A stretch of 64,000 bases of DNA from Anatilimnocola aggregata. Its GTDB lineage: Bacteria > Planctomycetota > Planctomycetia > Pirellulales > Pirellulaceae. Numbering within the stretch: the stretch's first letter is position 1; the number at the start of each line of letters is the position of its first letter. Shown here in pieces: positions 55,500 through 64,000 of this stretch. The translations under genes were made by a program, and so were the position numbers. The stretch spans positions 4,526,001 through 4,590,000 of the forward strand of contig NZ_CP036274.1 of the NCBI RefSeq assembly GCF_007747655.1, in the 5' to 3' direction. The notes under the pieces were generated by a model, which ran no database searches, had not been told where the DNA came from, and saw only the letters and a list, made by a program, of their open reading frames with translations.

Positions 55500-58400
55500 T
55501 CAGTCCAGCGACGCGGCAGTTTCCAGCCTGCGGCGAAGGCGCGCAGCCAACCCGAAGGAAGTGTCTGTCGCTTCCATCAAAGCTGCCTGCACAGAGTTGG
55601 GTGAGGGTTGTTCTTGGGCAGCGCCTTGCTTGGCATCCGGCTTCGCTGGGGGCGCGGGAGGGGCCGGATCCATGGGCGTTTTGTTGTTTTCGTCGAGCGG
55701 GTTGGCACCGCGACCTGGTTCACGAACGGGGTCGCCGATTCCTTCCGCGGTCTTGCGGAACTCCAGCACTTTACGTGGCGGCAGCCCAGCCTCTTGATGA
55801 TAAATCCGATAGAGGCCGCTGCGCATCGAGGCCTTGCGAATGCGATCGAGCAGACCGGTCAAATCGCGCAGGTCCGAAAGGGGAAGGAGCGTGCGGCTTT
55901 CCTCCTGGCCGTCGACTCCGACTCGCACCAGATACAAGATGGCCAGTTCATTTTCGGCTTCATCGGCGGCGAAGGTCTCTGAGTAATACCGAACTTGCTG
56001 CGGGGGCAGCGAGGGTATCAACTCCAATCGAGACTGGCGCACCGGTTCGGTCGCAGCGAAGGAAGTCTCTTCAATGGGCAGCGGAACGTTCCGGCCGAAG
56101 CCTTCTTCCGACAACGAAGTGGCGATTGGCAGCGTCAGGGATTGATTCAGACGTTGCTGTTGCCCAATCGCTTGCGAGGACAGGTCAAAGAGTTGAATCT
56201 GCGGGTCGTTATAGACGGTGAAGTTGCTCACGATCTCCGTTCCCACGACCGACTGCAAGAACAAGAGCGGGTATTCGCGCTGAATGGTGATCGTGATCGG
56301 CGATTCTGGATTGCCCGAGACGATGTTTACCGTACTCGTGTTATCAGCGCTAATGAACCATGTCACCGTATCACCGGCGTTCAGGCCGCCAAGGACACTT
56401 TGCTCACCGTCTGCCCAGTCGACAATGATCTTTAGATTGCGCGCGAGTTCTGTATTCGGATCACCGCCAATCGTACCGGTCACTTCTTGAGTTGGGTCGC
56501 CAGGCAGCAGGACATCGTCCGGATCAACCTCGGCTAGCACGAGCACCGGAGGCGCGTTGCTGATCTGCCCGGTCCCGCTTTGCACGAACTTTCCGTCGAC
56601 GAGCGTGCCGTTCAGAATCGTGATGTAACCATTCGCAGACACGACGCGAACCGAGCCATCCAGAGCGAACAGGCCTTGCAACTGAATATCGTCTGCTTCG
56701 TTGAGCGCGATATCGCCACCGGTGGTGACGACCGTGATCTGGGCTACGGCAGTGTCGAAGTCAGGATTGTTGGGGACTGCGGGCCCCAAGTCTCCCACGC
56801 CAATCTGCGCCGCGAGGTTCGCTCGAAAGGCTGTGAGATTGGTTGTTTCGTCGTTTTGTGCGTCCGTGATCTTGCCGCCGACATCAATCGTTACCACGCC
56901 GCTAGTGGTCCCAGCCTGCAATTGGGCAATCGCAGCGCCGCCGGTGCCACCGACGAGGATCTGAATCGCGAGCGGATCGTTGCTGGCGGTTCGAATCAGC
57001 GAACCCGATCCTTGCGTAAAGCCGCTCGTTCCCGCCTGGTCTTGGTTGGCTTTTAGTGTGATGAGTGCAGAGCCTGCTTCGAGGCCAACGTTGGCGGCGA
57101 GCAGCATTGCATTCTGAACTTCGACCGAGATATTCCCCACCGTAACGATGCCCGCGCCAAGGAACTGCACCGCATCCGTAATCACGCTGAGCATGCCGCC
57201 AATCCCGGCTCCACTCGTGCCATTGAAGATCGTCGTGCCGGTACCCGCTTGCTGGATCACATCGCCGATGGCGCGGAGCGTTGAGGCGAAGGTGACGTTT
57301 TGCGCGGAGACAATCGTCAGGTTATTCAAAGCTTGTAGCAGACCAATCGCGCCGCCGACTTCAATATTCCCCAGCCCACTTTCGAAGGTGAGGTTGAACA
57401 TGCCCGGCGCGAAGCTATCGACCGACTGGCGGAGCAGGATGTCGCCCTCCGTAATGCCGGTCGAAGTTAGCGTAACATCGCCGGTGAGCAACATCTGGCC
57501 GTCGAACTCGATTCGATCGTCGGTGGTGGTGATCTCGGCTGCGGTGAAGATCGTCGCCGCACTGCCGATTTGTTCCACCACACCCCGGGCCAGAATATCG
57601 GCATCGTCGGTGAGTGTCAGCGTGCCGCTCGTTTCGAACGTGATGGTGCCGGGCCCATCCGGATGGATGTTCGTCGAATCGGTGTCGATCGACTGTTTGA
57701 CGACAATTGTCTCAGCCAAGTACCACAAATTTCCGGTCGAATTCGCGGAGCCAAGTTGGAGGGCCACCTCCTGAGTGATTGTGTCGTTCCCGCCTTGGCC
57801 GTCGATCGTGGTCGCGGCGCGATAGTTCGCATCGATCGACAGCAACGTGATCTCGTCCATTCCTGGGCCGGCGAAAATCGTCAAGCTGCGCGAAGGATTC
57901 ACGCTGCTATCGAGCAGGCCATCGGTCGCCGGGTTATCGCGCACGGTGATGACGTCGTCGCCGCTGCCGGCAGTCACGGAAAGATCCGCAATGCCCGCGT
58001 ACTGAATGAATCCACCTGTGCCAAAGAAGGTTTCGGCCTGCGCGAGTGGCAGCAGCTTGTAGCCGGCAGTCGGGCCAGTCGGAGGAATGATCTGAAAACC
58101 GAGCGTCGTATCGCGGCTATCGAATCCGCCCGTGTTAGGAGCGAGGTCGAAATCATCGGTACGGATTCGGTATTGCAGAACGTCCGTGAGATGATCGAAG
58201 CCAGCGACGCCGTCGATGGCCGTCCAAGGGAGTGCGATTTCGTACAATGTCGCTTCGCCGCTGGCGGGACTGGCCTGACCTCCCGCCAGGACGATGCTGT
58301 TCAAGTCGAACGTGCCTAGCAGTGTTCCCGAGCCATCGAGCAGCTCCAACTGCAGATTGGCAAAGGGACCGTTTTCGTCGTTGGCACCTTGGGGATAACC

Positions 58401-61400
58401 TTCGATCAGCGCGTAGAGGTTTGATTCGTCCCAGGCGAAGCGGCCTTGGGCACCGGAGTAGTCCCAGCCGCCCGAAGCACCAGCCCCTTTGTTGAAGATG
58501 TCGCTCACCTGGTTCTGTGCGAGCGCTGAACCATAAATGGCCACGTCGGACATACTCCCGCTGAAGTAGCGGTTCGTGGGGTTGGCCGCGGCATCGCCGC
58601 CAAACACCCAATCGCCCGTGTTTCCGGCAGCTGCGGTCCATTGTGTGGGGAGGTTGTTGAGAAGCGGAGTATCCTCAACGCCATTGAGAAAGATGCGCGC
58701 GGACTGATCGGCTGCATTCCAAGTGATGACGACATGCGTCCACTGGTTCAAGCTCAATTGCGAACCGCTGACGACGATGTTGGTGCCGCCAACGTTCGCT
58801 GAAGGGGTGAATACGAGGCGTTGGGTAAGATTCGCATGCCCCAGCGCGGATCCGGCATCGGCGACAAACGACAACGACACTTCAATCTGCTGCGTGGTGT
58901 CTTCCAGCAGCGTATAGGTGGTTTGTCCGTTCGTGGGAGCCTGTGGTTTCACCCAGAACGCGATGGTCCCTTGCGATTTATTGAAGTCCAGTGAACTGCT
59001 ATCGAGCACGCGGAGCACATCCCGGTCGCCATCGAAGGCGAGGGCATCGAGCGGAGTGATTGCGCCGGTGAGGGTTGGGCCGCCCCCCGAAACCAACATC
59101 GCACCATCGGGTGCAGCAGGAATGTTCAACTTGAGTGTGATATTCGTCCCACCATCGCCGGTGGCGTTGATGGTGCCGGTTGCATCGTCCAGGTTCCAGT
59201 AAGCGACCAGATTGCCGCCGTCGACATGCCCAACCTGGTTGAATACGATATCGTGCCCGCCCATGCCTTGAATGGTGTCGATGCTGCGGCCAGTGCCACC
59301 GTTATAGATCGTCGAGATCTGCGTGGTGGTAAGCGGGGCGTTGTACCAGGAGATGTCGTCCATCTTGCCATCGAACCAACGATCCGGAGTGCCCGGATCT
59401 CTGCCGACCGAAAACTCCTGGTTCACGGTATTCACGACATTGTTCCAGCCCGAGATGTTCTCGTTGAAACTGGAAGAAAGGTAAGAGACCTCCACTCCAT
59501 TGATATAGATCTCCATCGTCCCGGAATTGGTCAGGGGCGAAGACCGGTCCCAGGTGTAGACCACGTGCTGCCATTGGCCCTGCCCCGTGCGAGCGCCGCC
59601 ATTTTGAATTGCGTTGTCGGTGGAATTGCCCGGACCGCGACTGGGGCTACCGTAGAATTGCCCACTGCCGTCGGGCCGATATTGGAACTCGAAGCCGGAG
59701 TTGTCTGAGTTTTCGACGAATGTTCCCCGCCGGTCGACGGTGTCGCGCATGTAGACCCAAAAGCTGAGCGAGCCCTTGGTGCCGACGTCAAAGTTGGGAT
59801 CCTGAAACGTGGCGTACGCTTCCGGATTGGTTAAATCGAGCGCGCCGTTGAACTTGCCGCTGGTGACAAACTGCGCCTGCGAACCGCTGGGACCGGCGTG
59901 CAACTTGATCGAAGTGCCACCGTCTCCGTCGATTGTCGTCACGCCAATTGCATCGTCCAGGTTCCAATAGGCAACCAAATTGCCGGAGCCGACACCGACC
60001 GGATCGAGATTGCCGTGCAAACTGTTCTGGGCATCGGCCACCGACTGAGTTCGCATGGCGGCGAGTTCGGTCGGCGTAAGGACTGTATTAAACCACGCGA
60101 CGTCATCCATCAGGCCGTCGAAGTAACGCGTTGAGCCGGAACCAGGTGTCGTCGAAGCATCGCGCCCCATCGTCATGAAGGCGTTAGCTGTGCTCGCCAC
60201 CACCGACCAGTTGGCAATATTCGAATCAAAGCCCGACAGGTATGTTTCGACACCGTTCACATAGACGTGCATCTCGCCCGTTGTAGCGCCGGTTTTCTTC
60301 CAGGTGTATTGCAGGTTCACCCACTGGCCCGCGGTTGCCGCCTGGCCACCACTGGAGATGGCGAAGTCGTCGGAATTTCCCACTAATCCGCGGTTCGTGC
60401 TGCCGTAAAATTGCCCGCCGCCATTTTCTCGATATTGGAACTCCAACCCCGTATTGCCGGGGCCTTCGAAGAACTGATTCCGCCGCGTGACGGTGTCCAT
60501 CTTGACCCAGAAGCTTACGGTTCCTTCGTCGCCGACGTTGAAATTGGGGTCTTGGAACCAGGCGTAATCGCTGGTGCCGTTGAATTCGAGCGCGCCGCCG
60601 AACTTGCCCTGATTGGGCCGGAATTGTGGGGCAGGTGTTTGCGGCAGGTAACCGGTGTTGGCGTTCGTGGAACCATCGGGGATCACCGTCCCGGCCCCGG
60701 TGGAAAAATCGAAATGCAGGATCGACTGCAAGCTTGCGGCGGGGCGCGCCCCGGTTGCAAAAGCGATGGGCGCAAAATCCCATTCCTGCGGAGAGACAAC
60801 ACCATCGACGACCGGTGAAGGAACGCCAGCCGCGTCGACAGCGGCACCCGTGGGAACCGGGCCGCCACCGATGGTGTTATCGGTGATGGAAAATACATCG
60901 CCGGTCGTGTCATCTTCGTCAGTGACGATGAGTTGATCGGCACCGTCGCCACCGGCCGAGATGTAAATGGGGAACCGGAAGACGTCGACTGTTCCGCCCG
61001 ACTGGGTTCCATTGCTATCGATTTGAATCAAGTCGTTGCCGGTGCCGGTGTCGAGTCTCACTTCGGCAGTAAAGTTGTCATCGAGCGTCTGTAAGAAGAG
61101 GTCATCGTCGCCGCCGCGGGTCTCAACCACGAGCGACTGCGTGGGATTGCGAAAGACGGTGGTGACGAAGGTCCGCGAGGCTGCCACAGAAGCAGTTTGA
61201 GAGTGCGCGTCCAGCGACAAATGATCGTCCGTAAATTGAATCTCGTCTGCCGCGTTGCTCCAGAGGAACTCGCGCCGCTGAGTTGCCAGGTGATCGACAA
61301 TTTCGCCTTGCACACCTTCATATCGCAGCAGCGATGAACTGAGGCCCACCTGCAGCGAGGCGTCAAACAAAACCTCTCCCGTTGCACCACTCGTAAAATC

Positions 61401-64000
61401 GTGACGCACGACGCCAAACGATCCATTCTCCAACGTGATCTGCGACTCGGTTGCGCCCGTTTCACCGCCATGAAAAAAGACGCCTCCTTGAGGAATCGGG
61501 TTGCCAGTGGCGAAGTCGATGGTGAGCGTTTGCAGGTCGGCGAGTGTCATCGTCGCTGGCGAGTTGAACTGCAACTCATTGACGAGATCGAGATCGGCAC
61601 GAAAGAACAATTGTCCGTTGATTTCGGTTTCGAGCGCGGTCCCATTACGCGATAAACGATAAGCGTCATCGCCGGCGACCAGCGTGGAGGTGAGCCGCAT
61701 GTCCAAGGTGACAATGCTATTGTCGGGCTGCTTCACGGCACCCAGCGACTCTACGCCCTGCAGCGTGATGGTGGTCGTCGCATCGCTCGTAATGAGTCCA
61801 CTCCCGACGCCGGTAACTGTCAGTAATGAATCAGCCAGCCCATCCAGATCGAGCGTCACCCGGTCGCCGGGATTCGTGGGAAAGGCGGGATCGCCAGCCG
61901 AGATCTCATACGAAGTAGTCGTACTTGCATCGACAGAAATCTGATCGCTGCCGCCGAAGGTCTCGAGCGCGACTGTCCCCAGTCCCGAATAGGTAATTTT
62001 GTGATAACCGATCCACTGCACGCGATCGGGAGTGATTGCCACGACGTCGTTTTGGCCGATGGTTACTTGCGTGGCGGCGGTGCTAATCACGCCTACATAT
62101 AGCGGGTCGGGATCGAACGTGCTGTTGCCATATTGCATAAAGCTGGCGAGCTGTCCCGGATTAGGAAGCGTGGTGCTGCTCGGTGCTGTCTCACCGGGTG
62201 CGACCAGCGAACTGACAGCCGACTGCATCCGGTCGGTCGCAATCAGATTGGTGAAGCGAATGGCGTCGACGAGTCCGAAGCCGGTGCCAAAGGCCGACAG
62301 ATCAATCAACGTGGCGAAGGTACCGTCCCCCGTCGTGCCACCGTCATAGGCCATGAACGAACTGGCGGGAATATAGACCCAGTTACTCCAGGAGTTCGAA
62401 TCCACACTGTGGACTTGCACCATGATGGGCTCAGGTGCACCCTTGAGCAGCGAGCCGTTGTAAGTGCCCGATTCGTAAATGACTAAATCGGGATTCATGC
62501 CATTGGTGTTGGCAAGGGCTCGGCCATTCGACCAGCGCAGCTCAAAACCACCGCGTGTCGTCGCTCCCGGATCGGTACCGGTTGCCAGCGTGGTCGGCAG
62601 ACGCAGCGCTTGCAGGGCGGCATCGTCTCCGCCTAGGCGCCCACCAATCGACAGCGACTCGTCAAAGAAGAGGTCATCAAGAAGGTTGGGATCGGTGGGA
62701 AATCCGCTGACGTGATTCGTCAGATAAGGAGAGCCATTGATAATCACGCCTTGCCCGCCCGGCAACTGTCCCAGCGGGAGTGTATAGAAGACGTCGGGTG
62801 TCACGCTTTGATCGAACGTCACGTCGGCAAACGAGTAGGGATCAGCGTCCACCGTGGCCGCCGGCGCTTCCGTTTTCAGCGTGTAGCGATCGGAACTATC
62901 GCCGAGCATGTGCATCGCGGCATCATTGCCATTTAAGCGAAAGCTCGGCTGGTTGCGGATCGTATCTGCGCCACCACCCTCGACATTGATCTCCAACGAC
63001 TCAATGTTCTGCAACTGAATCGATGCGCTGCCAGTTACGTCGAGCCGGTCGCCGGCTAGCTCAATGATATCGCTGTCCGAACTGCCCATGATGATGACTT
63101 TGTCGCCCACACTTGGGTTGCCACCATTCAGCACGACGGAGTCCGGCAAATCAACGCTCAAATGAACTGTGATGGTGTCGGCACCACCGAGCGTTTGCAC
63201 CGCCAGCAGTTCCACGCCGCTGTAGTTGATTTTGGGCTGCGTAACGCCACCGCTTTCGATGTCGATCGTGGTGGCGGTGATCGTTACTTCGTCTCGTTGA
63301 AAGTCGGTCGGCCCAGTGAGTGGATGGAGCACACCCAGATAGAGTGGATCGGGATCGAACGTGCTGGCACCAAAAAACGTGAAGCTGGCCAGCGGCCCCG
63401 GATCGGGGAAAATATTGCTGGTCGCGCCATTGTCGTCCGGAATCACAAAGCCGAAGCCGACATTGGCCCCCGCGCGCGGTTCGAACACGGCACCCACGGG
63501 ATCGATGCGGTCGCCAGAGGTCATACTTACGATGCGAATGGCATCAATGGCGTCCGTGTTCGAGAGCCCAAACGACGACAAGTCAAACGCCGTCGCAAAG
63601 GCCCCTTCACCGGTGTTGCCGATGTAGTTTTGGCGCGAATCGTGCGGTTCGTAACGCAAGCGAGTCCAACCGCCACCGGCGACATGCACCTGCACCAGGA
63701 ACCCATCGGGACCGGTTGGATTGCTGGATGATTCGTAAACGACAAAATCATCGCCATCCGCGTTCACTAGCGTTTGGGGACCGCTCCAACTGAGTTCAAC
63801 TCCACTGCGAAGGTCTGTCCCCACATTACCGGCCGGCAGGTTGATCGCCCGCACCGTGGTGCCGCCAGCTAGTTGGCTGCCGATCGAGAGATTGCCCAAG
63901 AAGCCGGTGTTTGACTCGGGAAAAGCTACAGCACCGGTCGGGCCGCCCGGTGTCAGACCAATCGTGTACGAATCGGGACTATCGTTGACGGTGCCCACCG
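55500..64000 (-). CDS. Giant LamG-containing surface protein (5' end outside window)
   Basis: At least 2832 residues are present; the frame is still open at the window edge, so the true start and export signal are not visible. The N-terminal part has two related modules of about 430 residues that share FDPDPLYLGV-type segments. Residues 1089-1313, 1339-1563 and 1598-1836 are three LamG/concanavalin-like domains (for example GGALEFNGTSDYAWFQDPNF and GTVSFWVKMDT). A CBM-like or DOMON-like segment (FAWDESNLYALIEGYPQG) and beta-repeat stretches follow. The C-terminal 230 residues (SGLYRIYHQEAGLPPRKV) form a distinct conserved-looking tail, then a proline-rich, basic end. It is probably a secreted or surface protein for binding polysaccharides or cells. 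The kinase gene follows after 76 bp. Confidence 0.88.
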   Translation of the reverse strand, partial: VGTVNDSPDSYTIGLTPGGPTGAVAFPESNTGFLGNLSIGSQLAGGTTVRAINLPAGNVGTDLRSGVELSWSGPQTLVNADGDDFVVYESSSNPTGPDGFLVQVHVAGGGWTRLRYEPHDSRQNYIGNTGEGAFATAFDLSSFGLSNTDAIDAIRIVSMTSGDRIDPVGAVFEPRAGANVGFGFVIPDDNGATSNIFPDPGPLASFTFFGASTFDPDPLYLGVLHPLTGPTDFQRDEVTITATTIDIESGGVTQPKINYSGVELLAVQTLGGADTITVHLSVDLPDSVVLNGGNPSVGDKVIIMGSSDSDIIELAGDRLDVTGSASIQLQNIESLEINVEGGGADTIRNQPSFRLNGNDAAMHMLGDSSDRYTLKTEAPAATVDADPYSFADVTFDQSVTPDVFYTLPLGQLPGGQGVIINGSPYLTNHVSGFPTDPNLLDDLFFDESLSIGGRLGGDDAALQALRLPTTLATGTDPGATTRGGFELRWSNGRALANTNGMNPDLVIYESGTYNGSLLKGAPEPIMVQVHSVDSNSWSNWVYIPASSFMAYDGGTTGDGTFATLIDLSAFGTGFGLVDAIRFTNLIATDRMQSAVSSLVAPGETAPSSTTLPNPGQLASFMQYGNSTFDPDPLYVGVISTAATQVTIGQNDVVAITPDRVQWIGYHKITYSGLGTVALETFGGSDQISVDASTTTSYEISAGDPAFPTNPGDRVTLDLDGLADSLLTVTGVGSGLITSDATTTITLQGVESLGAVKQPDNSIVTLDMRLTSTLVAGDDAYRLSRNGTALETEINGQLFFRADLDLVNELQFNSPATMTLADLQTLTIDFATGNPIPQGGVFFHGGETGATESQITLENGSFGVVRHDFTSGATGEVLFDASLQVGLSSSLLRYEGVQGEIVDHLATQRREFLWSNAADEIQFTDDHLSLDAHSQTASVAASRTFVTTVFRNPTQSLVVETRGGDDDLFLQTLDDNFTAEVRLDTGTGNDLIQIDSNGTQSGGTVDVFRFPIYISAGGDGADQLIVTDEDDTTGDVFSITDNTIGGGPVPTGAAVDAAGVPSPVVDGVVSPQEWDFAPIAFATGARPAASLQSILHFDFSTGAGTVIPDGSTNANTGYLPQTPAPQFRPNQGKFGGALEFNGTSDYAWFQDPNFNVGDEGTVSFWVKMDTVTRRNQFFEGPGNTGLEFQYRENGGGQFYGSTNRGLVGNSDDFAISSGGQAATAGQWVNLQYTWKKTGATTGEMHVYVNGVETYLSGFDSNIANWSVVASTANAFMTMGRDASTTPGSGSTRYFDGLMDDVAWFNTVLTPTELAAMRTQSVADAQNSLHGNLDPVGVGSGNLVAYWNLDDAIGVTTIDGDGGTSIKLHAGPSGSQAQFVTSGKFNGALDLTNPEAYATFQDPNFDVGTKGSLSFWVYMRDTVDRRGTFVENSDNSGFEFQYRPDGSGQFYGSPSRGPGNSTDNAIQNGGARTGQGQWQHVVYTWDRSSPLTNSGTMEIYINGVEVSYLSSSFNENISGWNNVVNTVNQEFSVGRDPGTPDRWFDGKMDDISWYNAPLTTTQISTIYNGGTGRSIDTIQGMGGHDIVFNQVGHVDGGNLVAYWNLDDATGTINATGDGGTNITLKLNIPAAPDGAMLVSGGGPTLTGAITPLDALAFDGDRDVLRVLDSSSLDFNKSQGTIAFWVKPQAPTNGQTTYTLLEDTTQQIEVSLSFVADAGSALGHANLTQRLVFTPSANVGGTNIVVSGSQLSLNQWTHVVITWNAADQSARIFLNGVEDTPLLNNLPTQWTAAAGNTGDWVFGGDAAANPTNRYFSGSMSDVAIYGSALAQNQVSDIFNKGAGASGGWDYSGAQGRFAWDESNLYALIEGYPQGANDENGPFANLQLELLDGSGTLLGTFDLNSIVLAGGQASPASGEATLYEIALPWTAIDGVAGFDHLTDVLQYRIRTDDFDLAPNTGGFDSRDTTLGFQIIPPTGPTAGYKLLPLAQAETFFGTGGFIQYAGIADLSVTAGSGDDVITVRDNPATDGLLDSSVNPSRSLTIFAGPGMDEITLLSIDANYRAATTIDGQGGNDTITQEVALQLGSANSTGNLWYLAETIVVKQSIDTDSTNIHPDGPGTITFETSGTLTLTDDADILARGVVEQIGSAATIFTAAEITTTDDRIEFDGQMLLTGDVTLTSTGITEGDILLRQSVDSFAPGMFNLTFESGLGNIEVGGAIGLLQALNNLTIVSAQNVTFASTLRAIGDVIQQAGTGTTIFNGTSGAGIGGMLSVITDAVQFLGAGIVTVGNISVEVQNAMLLAANVGLEAGSALITLKANQDQAGTSGFTQGSGSLIRTASNDPLAIQILVGGTGGAAIAQLQAGTTSGVVTIDVGGKITDAQNDETTNLTAFRANLAAQIGVGDLGPAVPNNPDFDTAVAQITVVTTGGDIALNEADDIQLQGLFALDGSVRVVSANGYITILNGTLVDGKFVQSGTGQISNAPPVLVLAEVDPDDVLLPGDPTQEVTGTIGGDPNTELARNLKIIVDWADGEQSVLGGLNAGDTVTWFISADNTSTVNIVSGNPESPITITIQREYPLLFLQSVVGTEIVSNFTVYNDPQIQLFDLSSQAIGQQQRLNQSLTLPIATSLSEEGFGRNVPLPIEETSFAATEPVRQSRLELIPSLPPQQVRYYSETFAADEAENELAILYLVRVGVDGQEESRTLLPLSDLRDLTGLLDRIRKASMRSGLYRIYHQEAGLPPRKVLEFRKTAEGIGDPVREPGRGANPLDENNKTPMDPAPPAPPAKPDAKQGAAQEQPSPNSVQAALMEATDTSFGLAARLRRRLETAASLD

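Overview
The window looks like a chromosome segment from a planctomycete, probably of the Pirellula/Rhodopirellula type. The evidence is family content: a DUF1580 protein, a DUF1080 (3-keto-disaccharide hydrolase) protein, a PQQ-type beta-propeller export protein, a very large Ser/Thr kinase with WD40 repeats, giant secreted repeat proteins carrying the planctomycetal N-terminal LE-x-R motif, and genes resembling methanofuran-cofactor biosynthesis in a non-archaeal setting. Coding is moderately GC-rich, genes lie on both strands, and most lack a strong Shine-Dalgarno.

Layout. (1) 0-23 kb is ordinary chromosomal backbone: glyA, an EamA transporter, a YciE-like ferritin-fold protein, a TrhO-RluA fusion for RNA modification, a PQQ propeller protein divergent from rhaB, an exported FAD oxidoreductase, rsmG, two Tat-type exported proteins, a flavin monooxygenase, a compact minus-strand operon of MfnD/MfnF/MfnE-like genes, an SGNH-Dabb fusion, a DUF1080 protein, two small proteins, a secreted endonuclease/phosphatase-fold protein and a lipoprotein. 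(2) 23.5-39.4 kb holds a giant autotransporter-type adhesin gene (3976 codons if restored). It is broken by a 1548-bp IS4-family element. A second, almost identical copy in inverted orientation lies 11.7 kb away and breaks a small CxxC gene. Each copy has its own 9-bp target duplication, and precise excision would restore the reading frame in both cases. (3) 39.5-46.0 kb is an integrated genetic element next to the initiator tRNA: CHC2/TOPRIM primase, D5-type helicase, DUF1580 protein, an iteron-like region, an unknown protein, and a tyrosine integrase whose expected catalytic-tyrosine codon is a TAA stop. (4) 46.2-64 kb holds a methyltransferase-like gene, a subtilisin-like surface protease, an IS3-type transposase remnant, a 1789-residue kinase with 21 WD40 repeats, and, upstream of it on the same strand, a giant LamG-containing surface protein that runs off the window.

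The most notable observations are the two IS insertions with reconstructable host genes and a shared near-palindromic target, the nonsense codon at the integrase nucleophile position, the cofactor-biosynthesis-like operon, and the three-propeller kinase coupled to a giant surface protein. I saw no CRISPR array, no rRNA and no recognised riboswitch.
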